Of a DNA stretch of 49,764 nt, positions 8,184 through 14,977 are shown piece after piece. The stretch spans positions 1 through 49,764 of the forward strand of contig DASRIS010000023.1 of assembly GCA_035649895.1 (NCBI GenBank). The letters run 5' to 3'. This DNA is from DASSUC01 sp035649895 (GTDB lineage Bacteria > Actinomycetota > Actinomycetes > Mycobacteriales > Micromonosporaceae). The position numbers and the translations under genes are program-made. The stretch's first letter is position 1; the number at the start of each line of letters is the position of its first letter. The notes below the pieces were generated by a model that was not told the DNA's origin, did not search any database, and saw only the letters and a program-made list of their open reading frames with translations.

Positions 8184-9260
8184 GTGGAGAGCACGGTCAT
8201 TGAGGTGGGCGGCGAGCGGCCGTACCCGGTGGTGGTCGGGCGCGACCTGCTCGACCGGCTCCCGCCGCTGCTGGCCGGCGCCGCGCGGGCGGCCGTGCTG
8301 CACGCCCCACCGCTTTCCGGCTACGCCGACCGGGCCGCGCACGCGCTGCGCAGGGCCGGCATCGCCCCGCTGGTCCTGGACGTGCCGGACGCCGAGGCGG
8401 GCAAGACGGTGGAGGTCGCCGCCGGGTGCTGGGAGGCGCTCGGGTCGGCCGGGTTCACCCGTACCGATGCGGTTGTGGGCGTGGGCGGCGGCGCCGTGAC
8501 CGACCTCGCCGGCTTTGTCGCGGCCTGCTGGCTGCGCGGCGTGCCAGCGGTCCACCTGCCCACGTCGCTGCTGGGCATGGTGGACGCGGCGGTCGGCGGC
8601 AAGACCGGCGTCAACACGGCCGCCGGCAAGAACCTGGTCGGCGCGTTCCACCCGCCCGCCGGTGTCCTCTGTGACCTGTCCACCCTGGACACGCTGCCGC
8701 CCGCCGACCTCAGGGCGGGCGTGGCCGAGGTGGTCAAGTGCGGCTTCATCGCCGACCCGGCGGTGCTGGACCTCATCGAGCGGGCTCCGGCCGCCGCGGC
8801 GGACCCGGCCGGACCCGCCGTGCGCGAGCTGGTGGAGCGAGGGGTACGGGTCAAGGCCCGGGTGGTCGCCACAGACCTGCGCGAGGCCGGGCCGCGGGAG
8901 GTGCTCAACTACGGCCACACGCTCGGCCACGCGATCGAGCGGGTCGAGGGGTACGCCTGGCGGCACGGCGACGCGGTCTCCGTGGGCCTGGTCTACGCCG
9001 CCGCGGTGTCCCGGCTCGCCGGCCGGCTCGACCCGGCCACCGCCGCCCGGCACCGGTCGGTGCTGGCGGCGCTGGGGCTGCCCACGGCGTACCGGCCGGA
9101 CGCCTGGGACCGGCTGCGGGCGGTGATGCGGGTGGACAAGAAGGCGCGCGGCGCCCGCCTGCGCTTTGTCGTGCTGGACGGGCTCGCCCGACCGTCCGTG
9201 CTCGACGACCCGGACGAGGACCTGCTGCGGGCGGCGTACGCGGAGGTGGCTACGGCGTGA
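8184..9260 (+). CDS. aroB: 3-Dehydroquinate synthase
   Basis: This enzyme cyclises DAHP to 3-dehydroquinate using NAD and a divalent metal. The 358-residue protein shows the NAD-binding GVGGGAVTDLAGFVAACWLRG (about residues 97-116), DAAVGGKTGVNTAAGKNLVG (about 134-153), FHPP, the metal/substrate motif VLNYGHTLGHAIE (about 238-250) and DKKARG near the C-terminus. GTG 8184 was chosen because the frame upstream lacks homology and the protein then has typical length. The stop overlaps the aroQ start by 4 bp. Confidence 0.96.
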   Translation: MESTVIEVGGERPYPVVVGRDLLDRLPPLLAGAARAAVLHAPPLSGYADRAAHALRRAGIAPLVLDVPDAEAGKTVEVAAGCWEALGSAGFTRTDAVVGVGGGAVTDLAGFVAACWLRGVPAVHLPTSLLGMVDAAVGGKTGVNTAAGKNLVGAFHPPAGVLCDLSTLDTLPPADLRAGVAEVVKCGFIADPAVLDLIERAPAAAADPAGPAVRELVERGVRVKARVVATDLREAGPREVLNYGHTLGHAIERVEGYAWRHGDAVSVGLVYAAAVSRLAGRLDPATAARHRSVLAALGLPTAYRPDAWDRLRAVMRVDKKARGARLRFVVLDGLARPSVLDDPDEDLLRAAYAEVATA

Positions 9261-9697
9261 AGGTCTACGTGCTCAACGGCCCCAACCTGGGCCGGCTCGG
9301 CACCCGCCAGGTCGACGTCTACGGCCTGACCTCCTACGCCGAGCTGGCTGACCGGTGCCGGGCGAACGGCAAGCGGCTCGGGTTCGACGTCGACGTCCGG
9401 CAGACCGACGCCGAGCACGAGCTGCTGGGGTGGCTGCACGAGGCGGCCGACGCCGGAGCGGCCGTGGTGCTGAACCCGGGCGCCTGGTCGCACTACTCGT
9501 ACGCGGTCCGCGACGCGTGCGCGCTGCTGCGCGGGCCGCTCGTGGAGGTGCACCTGTCCAACATCCACGCGCGGGAGGAGTTCCGGCACCACTCGGTGGT
9601 GTCGGCGGTGGCCACCGGCGTGATCTGCGGGCTCGGCGTCGACGGCTACCGGCTGGCGCTGGAGCACCTGGCCGCCCGGGCCGCGGCGGAGCGCTGA
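9257..9697 (+). CDS. aroQ: Type II 3-dehydroquinate dehydratase
   Basis: AroQ dehydrates 3-dehydroquinate to 3-dehydroshikimate through an enolate mechanism, as a dodecamer. The 146-residue protein has LNGPNLGRLGTRQVDVYG at the N-terminus, giving the lid Arg and catalytic Tyr, then RQTDAEHELLGWLHEA, the active-site Asn in VVLNPGAWSHYSYAVRDA, and VHLSNIHAREEFRHHSV with the catalytic His. GTG 9257 overlaps the aroB stop. In many actinobacteria an Xaa-Pro peptidase gene follows before efp; here a minus-strand arsR-type gene occupies that place. Confidence 0.95.
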   Translation: MKVYVLNGPNLGRLGTRQVDVYGLTSYAELADRCRANGKRLGFDVDVRQTDAEHELLGWLHEAADAGAAVVLNPGAWSHYSYAVRDACALLRGPLVEVHLSNIHAREEFRHHSVVSAVATGVICGLGVDGYRLALEHLAARAAAER

Positions 9698-9725
9698 GCG
9701 GTCTCAGGCCGCCGCGCCGGTCCGG

Positions 9726-10058
9726 TCACGTCTCCTCCGTGGCGAGGTAGCGGTCGAGCCCGTCGAGCCGGCCGGCCCAGAACCGGCGGTACGCGTCCAG
9801 CCATGCGGTCGCCTCGCGCAGCGCCTCCGGGCGCAGCCGGCAGACCTGGCTGCGCCCGGACTTGGCGCGGCTGACCAGCCCGGCCCGCTCCAGCACCGCG
9901 ATGTGCTTGCTGGTGGCCACCAGCGACATCGGCAGCGGGGCGGCGAGCTGGGTGACCGTGCGCGGGCCCCCGGCCAGGCGGGCGATGATCGAGCGGCGGG
10001 TGGGGTCGGCGAGCGCGGCGAACGTCAGGTCCAGCGGCGTCGACCCATCTTTAACCAT
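9726..10058 (-). CDS. ArsR-family winged-helix transcriptional regulator
   Basis: This 110-residue protein has a winged helix-turn-helix of the ArsR/SdpR type: LADPTRRSIIARLAGG (about residues 16-31), then MSLVATSKHIAVLERAGLVSR (about 43-63) as the recognition region, and a wing. No Cys-based metal site is visible, so it is probably not a metal sensor. Members without metal sites often control a nearby SRPBCC protein, but none is encoded here. A perfect 16-bp palindrome covers its start codon, and a TTGACA (10090-10095) and AACACT (10066-10071) pair 18 bp apart place transcription initiation at about the A of the ATG. Autorepression is therefore likely. Confidence 0.85.
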   Translation of the reverse strand: MVKDGSTPLDLTFAALADPTRRSIIARLAGGPRTVTQLAAPLPMSLVATSKHIAVLERAGLVSRAKSGRSQVCRLRPEALREATAWLDAYRRFWAGRLDGLDRYLATEET

Positions 10059-10066
10059 ATGGTTAA
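10051..10066. promoter_or_regulatory. Perfect palindrome over the arsR-type start codon (likely operator)
   Basis: TTAACCATATGGTTAA is a perfect 16-bp palindrome. The minus-strand ATG of the regulator (10058-10056) lies inside it, and the inferred transcription start coincides with it. It is AT-rich against a very GC-rich background. Binding by the adjacent regulator is an inference. Confidence 0.65.
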
Positions 10067-10104
10067 GTGTTGTGCCGACCGCCGGTCCGTGTCAAACATG
10101 TGGG

Positions 10105-10110
10105 TAAACT
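10105..10110 (+). promoter_or_regulatory. Candidate -10 box for efp
   Basis: TAAACT lies 45 bp upstream of the efp ATG and predicts a short leader containing the Shine-Dalgarno-like GGAAAGAGA (10137-10145). No good -35 hexamer is visible at 16-18 bp. Confidence 0.35.
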
Positions 10111-10155
10111 TCCTGCGACTTTGCCTCGACCTCCCGGAAAGAGACCCTTACCCGT

Positions 10156-10713
10156 ATGGCGACGACGAACGACCTCAAGAACGGCATGGTCCTCAACCTC
10201 GATGGCGGCCTCTGGTCGGTTGTGGAGTTCCAGCACGTCAAGCCCGGCAAGGGCGGGGCGTTCGTGCGTACCACGCTGAAGAACGTGCTCTCCGGAAAGG
10301 TCGTCGACAAGACGTTCAACGCCGGGACCAAGGTCGACACGGCAACGGTGGACAAGCGCACCATGCAGTTCCTCTACGCCGACGGCGGCGACTTCATCTT
10401 CATGGACCTTCAGTCGTACGACCAGATCCAGGTCCCTGCGGAGACCGTCGGCGACGGGGCGCACTACCTGCTGCCCGAGGCCGAGGTGACCATCGCCATG
10501 CACGAGGGCGTGCCGCTCTACGTCGAGCTGCCCACCAGCGTCCTGCTGGAGGTCACCTACACCGAGCCCGGGCTGCAGGGGGACCGCTCGACCGGTGGCA
10601 CCAAGCCGGCCACCGTGGAGACCGGCGCGACGGTGCAGGTGCCGCTCTTCATCTCCACCGGCGAGAAGATCAAGGTCGACACGCGCGACGGTCGCTACCT
10701 CGGCCGTGGCTGA
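10156..10713 (+). CDS. efp: Translation elongation factor P
   Basis: EF-P relieves ribosome stalling at polyproline stretches. The 185-residue protein contains the three beta-barrel domains: N-terminal KOW-like (MATTNDLKNGMVLNLDG), a central OB domain and a C-terminal OB domain with the EF-P signature VPLFISTGEKIKVDTRDGRYLGR. The tip Lys is K32 in the loop KPGKGGAF. No modification enzyme (EpmA, EarP or YmfI type) is encoded nearby; actinobacterial EF-P is reported to act with an unmodified Lys. efp and nusB are 12 bp apart and probably form an operon. Confidence 0.97.
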   Translation: MATTNDLKNGMVLNLDGGLWSVVEFQHVKPGKGGAFVRTTLKNVLSGKVVDKTFNAGTKVDTATVDKRTMQFLYADGGDFIFMDLQSYDQIQVPAETVGDGAHYLLPEAEVTIAMHEGVPLYVELPTSVLLEVTYTEPGLQGDRSTGGTKPATVETGATVQVPLFISTGEKIKVDTRDGRYLGRG

Positions 10714-10725
10714 GGCGGGCGGCTG

Positions 10726-11160
10726 ATGGCGGAGGCGCCGAAGCAGCTGATGCCCGCCCGCCGCAAGGCGCGCAAGCGGGCGCTGGACGTGCTCTACGAG
10801 GCGGACATCCGCTCGCTGCCCGTCCTCGACGTGCTGGAGGCCTACGTCTCCCGGCTGCCCGTGCCGCGCCCGGAGCACCTGGCCTACGCGATGACGCTGG
10901 TGCGCGGGGTGCAGGAGCACCGGGAACGCATCGACGAGCTGATCGCCAGCTACGCCGAGGGCTGGACCCTGGAGCGGATGCCTCCGGTCGACCGCAACCT
11001 TGCCCGGGTGGCGGTTTGGGAGCTGCTCTACGCCGACGACATCGACGACCCGGTCGCCATCAGTGAGGCCGTCGAGCTGGCGCAGTCGCTGTCGACCGAC
11101 GAGTCGCCGCGCTTCCTCAACGGCCTGCTGGCCCGGATCGCCGAGTTCGCCACCCGCTGA
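10726..11160 (+). CDS. nusB: Transcription antitermination factor NusB
   Basis: NusB binds boxA RNA together with ribosomal protein S10 and supports rRNA antitermination. The 144-residue all-alpha protein shows ARRKARKRALDVLYEADIR at the N-terminus (Arg-rich boxA-binding helix), PPVDRNLARVAVWELLY (about residues 86-102) and the conserved C-terminal ISEAVELAQSLSTDESPRFLNGLL. It closes the efp-nusB unit, and a strong hairpin follows 84 bp downstream. Confidence 0.95.
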   Translation: MAEAPKQLMPARRKARKRALDVLYEADIRSLPVLDVLEAYVSRLPVPRPEHLAYAMTLVRGVQEHRERIDELIASYAEGWTLERMPPVDRNLARVAVWELLYADDIDDPVAISEAVELAQSLSTDESPRFLNGLLARIAEFATR

Positions 11161-11244
11161 GCGGCTGTCGCTGCTGCAGCCCGGGCTGCAGCTGGCAGCC
11201 CCGGCTGGCGGCCGTCTTGCCCCGGCGGGTTCCTGGTGCGGCGG

Positions 11245-11284
11245 TCCTTGGTGAGGGCGCCCCGACCGGCGCCCTCACCAAGGA
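11245..11284. terminator. Bidirectional terminator between nusB and bldD
   Basis: A perfect 17-bp stem (11245-11261 with 11268-11284) encloses a 6-nt loop. It lies between the convergent nusB and bldD genes, 84 bp past nusB and 8 bp past the bldD stop. No U-tract follows, as is usual for high-GC actinobacterial terminators. Confidence 0.88.
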
Positions 11285-11291
11285 GCCGTCC

Positions 11292-11786
11292 CTAGGGCGA
11301 GGAGGCGAAGAACGCCCGCGGATCGGCGATGAGGACCCCCTGCTCGGTCAGGCGCTCGACCAGACCGGAGGGGGACACGTCGTAGACGATTGCGAGCGCC
11401 CGCAGATCGTCGGCGCGGATGGACAGGACCCGGCCGTTGTAGTCCCCGCGCTGCTGCTGGATCGCGCGTGCGTACCGGGCCACATAGTCCAGGTCAGTGT
11501 CCTTCGTGTCGTAGAGCCGCTCCAGATCGAGGACGATCTTGTTCGTCGACTCATGCCGGATGCCACTGCCGTCGGGCAGTAGCTCCGCCACCGGCACCCG
11601 GTAGAACTCGGCAAGCTCGGCCAGCCGGGAGACGGTTACCGCGCGGTCACCTCGCTCATAAGAGCCGACGACCACGGCCTTCCAGCGCCCGTTGGACTTC
11701 TCCTCCACACCCTGCAGGGACAGGCCCTGCTGCTGGCGGATGGAGCGCAACCGGGCGCCCAGGGACTTTGCGTACTCAGAGGGCAT
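11292..11786 (-). CDS. bldD: BldD-type developmental regulator with c-di-GMP-binding C-terminal domain
   Basis: BldD represses sporulation and antibiotic genes in Streptomyces when c-di-GMP dimerises its C-terminal domain. This 164-residue protein has the same length and layout: an N-terminal XRE helix-turn-helix (about residues 6-66, with LSLQGVEEKSNGRWKAVVVGS) and a C-terminal domain with the c-di-GMP signature RGD (113-115), eight residues, then RADD (124-127). Both halves of the receptor motif are intact, so ligand binding is expected. A minus-strand promoter is visible and an ACGGGAG ribosome binding site precedes the ATG. The gene sits between nusB and the pyr operon. Confidence 0.93.
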   Translation of the reverse strand: MPSEYAKSLGARLRSIRQQQGLSLQGVEEKSNGRWKAVVVGSYERGDRAVTVSRLAELAEFYRVPVAELLPDGSGIRHESTNKIVLDLERLYDTKDTDLDYVARYARAIQQQRGDYNGRVLSIRADDLRALAIVYDVSPSGLVERLTEQGVLIADPRAFFASSP

Positions 11787-11807
11787 ACGGACTCCCGTGG
11801 GTTCCCC

Positions 11808-11857
11808 AGCGATCGCTACGGAGCGTGACGGTACGGGGCTCGGGTCAGATTGGTCAA
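11808..11857 (-). promoter_or_regulatory. bldD promoter with downstream palindrome
   Basis: On the minus strand TTGACC (11852-11857) and TACCGT (11828-11833) are 18 bp apart, giving a start near 11821. A 10-bp palindrome AGCGATCGCT (11808-11817) lies just downstream of that start and could be an operator. bldD is autoregulated in Streptomyces, but this palindrome does not closely match the known BldD box. Confidence 0.5.
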
Positions 11858-12005
11858 GTAGCCTTTCCGGACCTTTTCGAAGATCCAGCGGGAAGCCCCC
11901 CGGCGGATCCGGCGCGCAAAGCGGCTCCGCGCCTATATCCGCAGGTCGAACCTTTGGCGCTGGTAGGGTCGCAGCGCGCAGAAATTTTCTGGCGTCCTTT
12001 AACGA

Positions 12006-12031
12006 CCCGTCCCGTGAGGCGGGGAAGGAGG
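12006..12031 (+). promoter_or_regulatory. PyrR-binding RNA loop overlapping the pyrR ribosome binding site
   Basis: The leader contains GTCCCGTGAGGC (12009-12020), closed by a CCCG/CGGG stem (12006-12009 with 12020-12023). The loop agrees with the known PyrR-binding consensus UCCNGNGAGG at every fixed position. The Shine-Dalgarno GGAAGGAGG (12023-12031) starts inside the closing stem, and no terminator hairpin lies between loop and gene. This suggests that PyrR with UMP blocks translation initiation, as described for Mycobacterium smegmatis, rather than causing early termination as in Bacillus. Confidence 0.75.
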
Positions 12032-12037
12032 TCCATC

Positions 12038-12631
12038 GTGGCGCAGCTGGATGCTGCCCCCACCCATCAGCCGGGCCACAGCGGCGACAAGGTGATTCTC
12101 ACCGGCTCCGAGCTGGGCCGGGTCGTCGACCGGCTGGCGCACCAGATCCTGGAGAAGACGCACGGCGGCGGCGAGACCGTCCTGCTGGGCATCCCCACCC
12201 GGGGCGTGCCGCTGGCCCGCCGGCTGGCCGCCCGCATCGCGGCGTTCGAAGGCGCCGAGCTGCCAGTGGGTGTGCTCGACATCACGCTTTACCGTGACGA
12301 CCTTCGGCTGCGTGCGGCCCGGCCGGTGGGGCGTACCGAGGTGCCGTCCTGCGGCGTGGAGGGGCTGCGGGTGATCCTCGTGGACGACGTGCTCTTCTCC
12401 GGCCGGACCGTGCGGGCGGCGCTGGACGCCATGCGCGACATCGGCCGGCCGCGTGTGGTCCAGCTCGCCGTGCTGGTCGACCGGGGCCACCGGGAGCTGC
12501 CGATCCGGGCTGACTATGTCGGCAAGAACATCCCCACCGCGCTGACCGAGACCGTACGGGTGCTGCTGACCGAGACCGACGGCGCCGACCAGGTCCGGCT
12601 GGCCAGCGACCCGGCGGGAGGTGCCCGATGA
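12038..12631 (+). CDS. pyrR: Pyrimidine operon regulator PyrR / uracil phosphoribosyltransferase
   Basis: PyrR binds the pyr mRNA in the presence of UMP and also has weak uracil phosphoribosyltransferase activity. The 197-residue protein shows the type I PRTase fold with the flexible loop region DITLYRDDL (about residues 81-89) and the PRPP-binding motif VILVDDVLFSGRT (112-124), plus the downstream DRGHRELPIRADYVGKNIPT block typical of PyrR. GTG 12038 has an excellent GGAAGGAGG 6 nt upstream; the longer open frame upstream has no homology. The stop overlaps pyrB (ATGA). Confidence 0.95.
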   Translation: MAQLDAAPTHQPGHSGDKVILTGSELGRVVDRLAHQILEKTHGGGETVLLGIPTRGVPLARRLAARIAAFEGAELPVGVLDITLYRDDLRLRAARPVGRTEVPSCGVEGLRVILVDDVLFSGRTVRAALDAMRDIGRPRVVQLAVLVDRGHRELPIRADYVGKNIPTALTETVRVLLTETDGADQVRLASDPAGGAR

Positions 12632-13539
12632 GGCACCTGCTGTCCGCCGCCGACCTGGACGCCGCGTTCGCCACCCAGGTGCTGGACACGGCCGCCGAGA
12701 TGGCCAGCCTGACCGGGCGTGAGGTCAAGAAGCTGCCAACCCTGCGCGGTCGTACCGTCGTCAACCTGTTCTACGAGGACTCCACGCGTACCCGGATCTC
12801 GTTCGAGGCGGCCGCCAAGCGGCTGTCCGCCGATGTGATCAACTTCTCCGCCAAGGGGTCGAGCGTGTCCAAGGGGGAGAGCCTCAAGGACACCGCGCTC
12901 ACCCTGCAGGCGATGGGCGCCGACGCGGTGGTGGTGCGCCACTCCGCCTCGGGCGCCCCGCACCGGCTCGCCGGCTGGGTTGACGGCAGCGTGCTCAACG
13001 CCGGCGACGGCACCCATGAGCACCCGACGCAGGCGCTGCTCGACGCGTACACGATGCGGTCGCGGCTGGGCCGGCTGGCCGGCCTGCGCGTGGTGATCGT
13101 GGGCGACGTGCTGCACAGCCGGGTGGCCCGCTCCAACGTGCTGCTGCTGCACACGCTCGGGGCGGAGGTCACCCTTGCCGGCCCGCCCACGCTGCTGCCG
13201 GTCGGGGTCGACTCGTGGCCGGCCAAGACCAGCTACGACCTGGACGCCGTGCTGCCCGGCGCGGACGTGGTGATGATGCTGCGGGTGCAGCGCGAGCGGA
13301 TGGGGGACTCGTTCTTCCCCTCGGCCCGCGAGTACGCCCGCCGGTACGGCATGGACGCGGTACGCCTGCGGGCGCTCGCGGACCACGCCATCGTGATGCA
13401 CCCCGGGCCGATGAACCGGGGCATGGAGATCGCCGCCGAGGTGGCCGACTCGCCCCGCTCCACCATCACCGAGCAGGTCGCCAACGGCGTCAGCGTCCGG
13501 ATGGCCGTGCTCTACCTGCTGCTTGGAGGTCACCGGTGA
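12628..13539 (+). CDS. pyrB: Aspartate carbamoyltransferase catalytic subunit
   Basis: ATCase joins carbamoyl phosphate and aspartate to carbamoyl-aspartate, the first committed step to UMP. The 303-residue protein has the carbamoyl phosphate motif STRTR (52-56), GSSVSKGESLKDT, VVRHSASGAPHR, the HPTQALLDAYT block, and HPGPMNRGMEI near the C-terminus. No regulatory PyrI is encoded, as usual for actinobacteria, where the enzyme associates with dihydroorotase. Its end has been reshaped by a small insertion that duplicates the pyrB/pyrC junction. Confidence 0.96.
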   Translation: MRHLLSAADLDAAFATQVLDTAAEMASLTGREVKKLPTLRGRTVVNLFYEDSTRTRISFEAAAKRLSADVINFSAKGSSVSKGESLKDTALTLQAMGADAVVVRHSASGAPHRLAGWVDGSVLNAGDGTHEHPTQALLDAYTMRSRLGRLAGLRVVIVGDVLHSRVARSNVLLLHTLGAEVTLAGPPTLLPVGVDSWPAKTSYDLDAVLPGADVVMMLRVQRERMGDSFFPSAREYARRYGMDAVRLRALADHAIVMHPGPMNRGMEIAAEVADSPRSTITEQVANGVSVRMAVLYLLLGGHR

Positions 13540-13600
13540 GCGCGAGGAGTGAGCGGAGCGAGCCCCGCAGTCGCGAACAAGGAGGTCACCGGTGAGCGCG
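13525..13600 (+). repeat. REP-like insertion with 20-bp duplicated flanks at the pyrB/pyrC junction
   Basis: Identical 20-bp copies (13525-13544 and 13581-13600) each contain a Shine-Dalgarno GGAGGT and GTGA. They flank a 36-bp core (13545-13580) containing GAGCGGAGCGAG. The first copy supplies the pyrB stop and the second the pyrC ribosome binding site and start, so the ancestral 4-bp overlap was duplicated. CGCGA (13541-13545) and TCGCG (13571-13575) are inverted. Confidence 0.8.
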
Positions 13601-14977
13601 GCACGTGCGTACCTGTTGAAGGGGGTCAGTGTCGTCGGGGGCGAGCCGACCGACCTGCTGCTGCGCGGCGGGGCCGTGGCCGCGGCCGGCCGGGGGCTGC
13701 CGGCCGGCGGCGCCGAGGCGGTCGACGCCGACGGCCTGGTCGCCCTGCCCGGCCTCGTCGACCTGCATGTCCACCTGCGCGAGCCCGGGCGGGAGGACGC
13801 CGAGACCGTGCAGACCGGGTCGCGGGCCGCGGCGCTCGGCGGCTACACGGCCGTCTGCGCGATGGCCAACACCGACCCGGTCGCGGACACCGCCGGGGTT
13901 GTCGAGCAGGTGTGGCGGCTCGGCCGGGCGGCCGGCCTGGTCGACGTGCAGCCGGTGGGCGCGGTGACCGTGGGGCTGCGCGGCGAGCGCCTCGCCGAGC
14001 TGGGCGCGATGGCCACCTCAGCCGCCAGCGTGCGGATGTTCTCCGACGACGGGCGCTGCGTGTCGGACGCGCGGCTGATGCGGCGGGCGCTGGAGTACGT
14101 GAAGGCGTTCGACGGCGTCATCGCCCAGCACGCCGAGGAGCCCCGGCTGACCGCCGACGCGCAGATGCACGAGGGCGAGGTCTCGGCGCGGCTGGGGCTG
14201 GCCGGGTGGCCGGCGGTGGCCGAGGAGGCGGTCATCGCACGGGACGTGCTGCTGGCCGGGCACGTCGGGTCCCGGCTGCACGTCTGCCACGTGTCGACGG
14301 CCGGGTCGGTGGAGATCCTGCGCTGGGCCAAGGGGCGCGGGGTCCGGGTCACCGCCGAGGTGTGCCCGCACCACCTGCTGCTCACCGACGACCTGGTGGC
14401 CGGTGCCGCGGGTGCGGGGAGCTACGACCCGGTGTTCAAGGTCAACCCGCCGCTGCGTACCGCCGCCGACGCCGCGGTGTTGCGGGCGGCCCTCGCGGAG
14501 GGCGTGCTCGACGCGGTCGCCACCGACCATGCGCCGCACGCGGTCGAGGACAAGGAGTGCGAGTGGGCGTGCGCCCGCCCGGGCATGCTCGGCCTGGAGA
14601 CCGCGCTGTCGGTCGTGCTGCACGCCCTGGCCGGCGCGGCGCCGCGGTCGGGTGGCGCCGCGCCGGCCCCGTCCGGTGCGGCCCCGTCCGGTGACCGGGC
14701 TGCGCGGCAGTGGCCCGACTGGGACCTGGTGGCCGAGCGCATGTCCCGTACGCCGGCCCGGATCGCCGGGCTCGCCGGCCACGGGCGCGACCCCGCCCCG
14801 GGCGTTCCGGCGAACCTCACCCTGGTCGATCCGGCCGCCCGGTGGCGGGTCGACCCCACTGCGCTCGCCAGCCGCAGCCGCAACACGCCGTACGCCGGCA
14901 TGGTCCTGCCCGGCCGGGTGGTCGCCACCTTCCTGCGCGGGGAGCCGACCGTCCTGGACGGGAAGGCGGTGCGTTGA
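13592..14977 (+). CDS. pyrC: Dihydroorotase
   Basis: Dihydroorotase cyclises carbamoyl-aspartate to dihydroorotate. This class I enzyme of 461 residues carries the metal-binding HVH (His59 and His61 in DLHVHLREPG), CHVSTAGS, CPHHLLLTDD, KVNPPLR and the catalytic ATDHAPH motif (about residue 311). It is about 30 residues longer than usual because of an Ala/Pro/Ser-rich insert (about residues 348-370) containing a 15-bp tandem repeat. GTG 13592 sits behind GGAGGT. Its stop overlaps the TTG start of pyrD; carA and carB, which commonly follow pyrC in actinobacteria, are absent. Confidence 0.95.
   Translation: MSAARAYLLKGVSVVGGEPTDLLLRGGAVAAAGRGLPAGGAEAVDADGLVALPGLVDLHVHLREPGREDAETVQTGSRAAALGGYTAVCAMANTDPVADTAGVVEQVWRLGRAAGLVDVQPVGAVTVGLRGERLAELGAMATSAASVRMFSDDGRCVSDARLMRRALEYVKAFDGVIAQHAEEPRLTADAQMHEGEVSARLGLAGWPAVAEEAVIARDVLLAGHVGSRLHVCHVSTAGSVEILRWAKGRGVRVTAEVCPHHLLLTDDLVAGAAGAGSYDPVFKVNPPLRTAADAAVLRAALAEGVLDAVATDHAPHAVEDKECEWACARPGMLGLETALSVVLHALAGAAPRSGGAAPAPSGAAPSGDRAARQWPDWDLVAERMSRTPARIAGLAGHGRDPAPGVPANLTLVDPAARWRVDPTALASRSRNTPYAGMVLPGRVVATFLRGEPTVLDGKAVR
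14665..14694 (+). repeat. 15-bp tandem repeat inside pyrC
   Basis: GGCCCCGTCCGGTGC (14665-14679) is followed by a copy differing only in the last base (14680-14694). It encodes an in-frame Ala/Pro/Ser/Gly insert absent from the family core. Confidence 0.75.
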
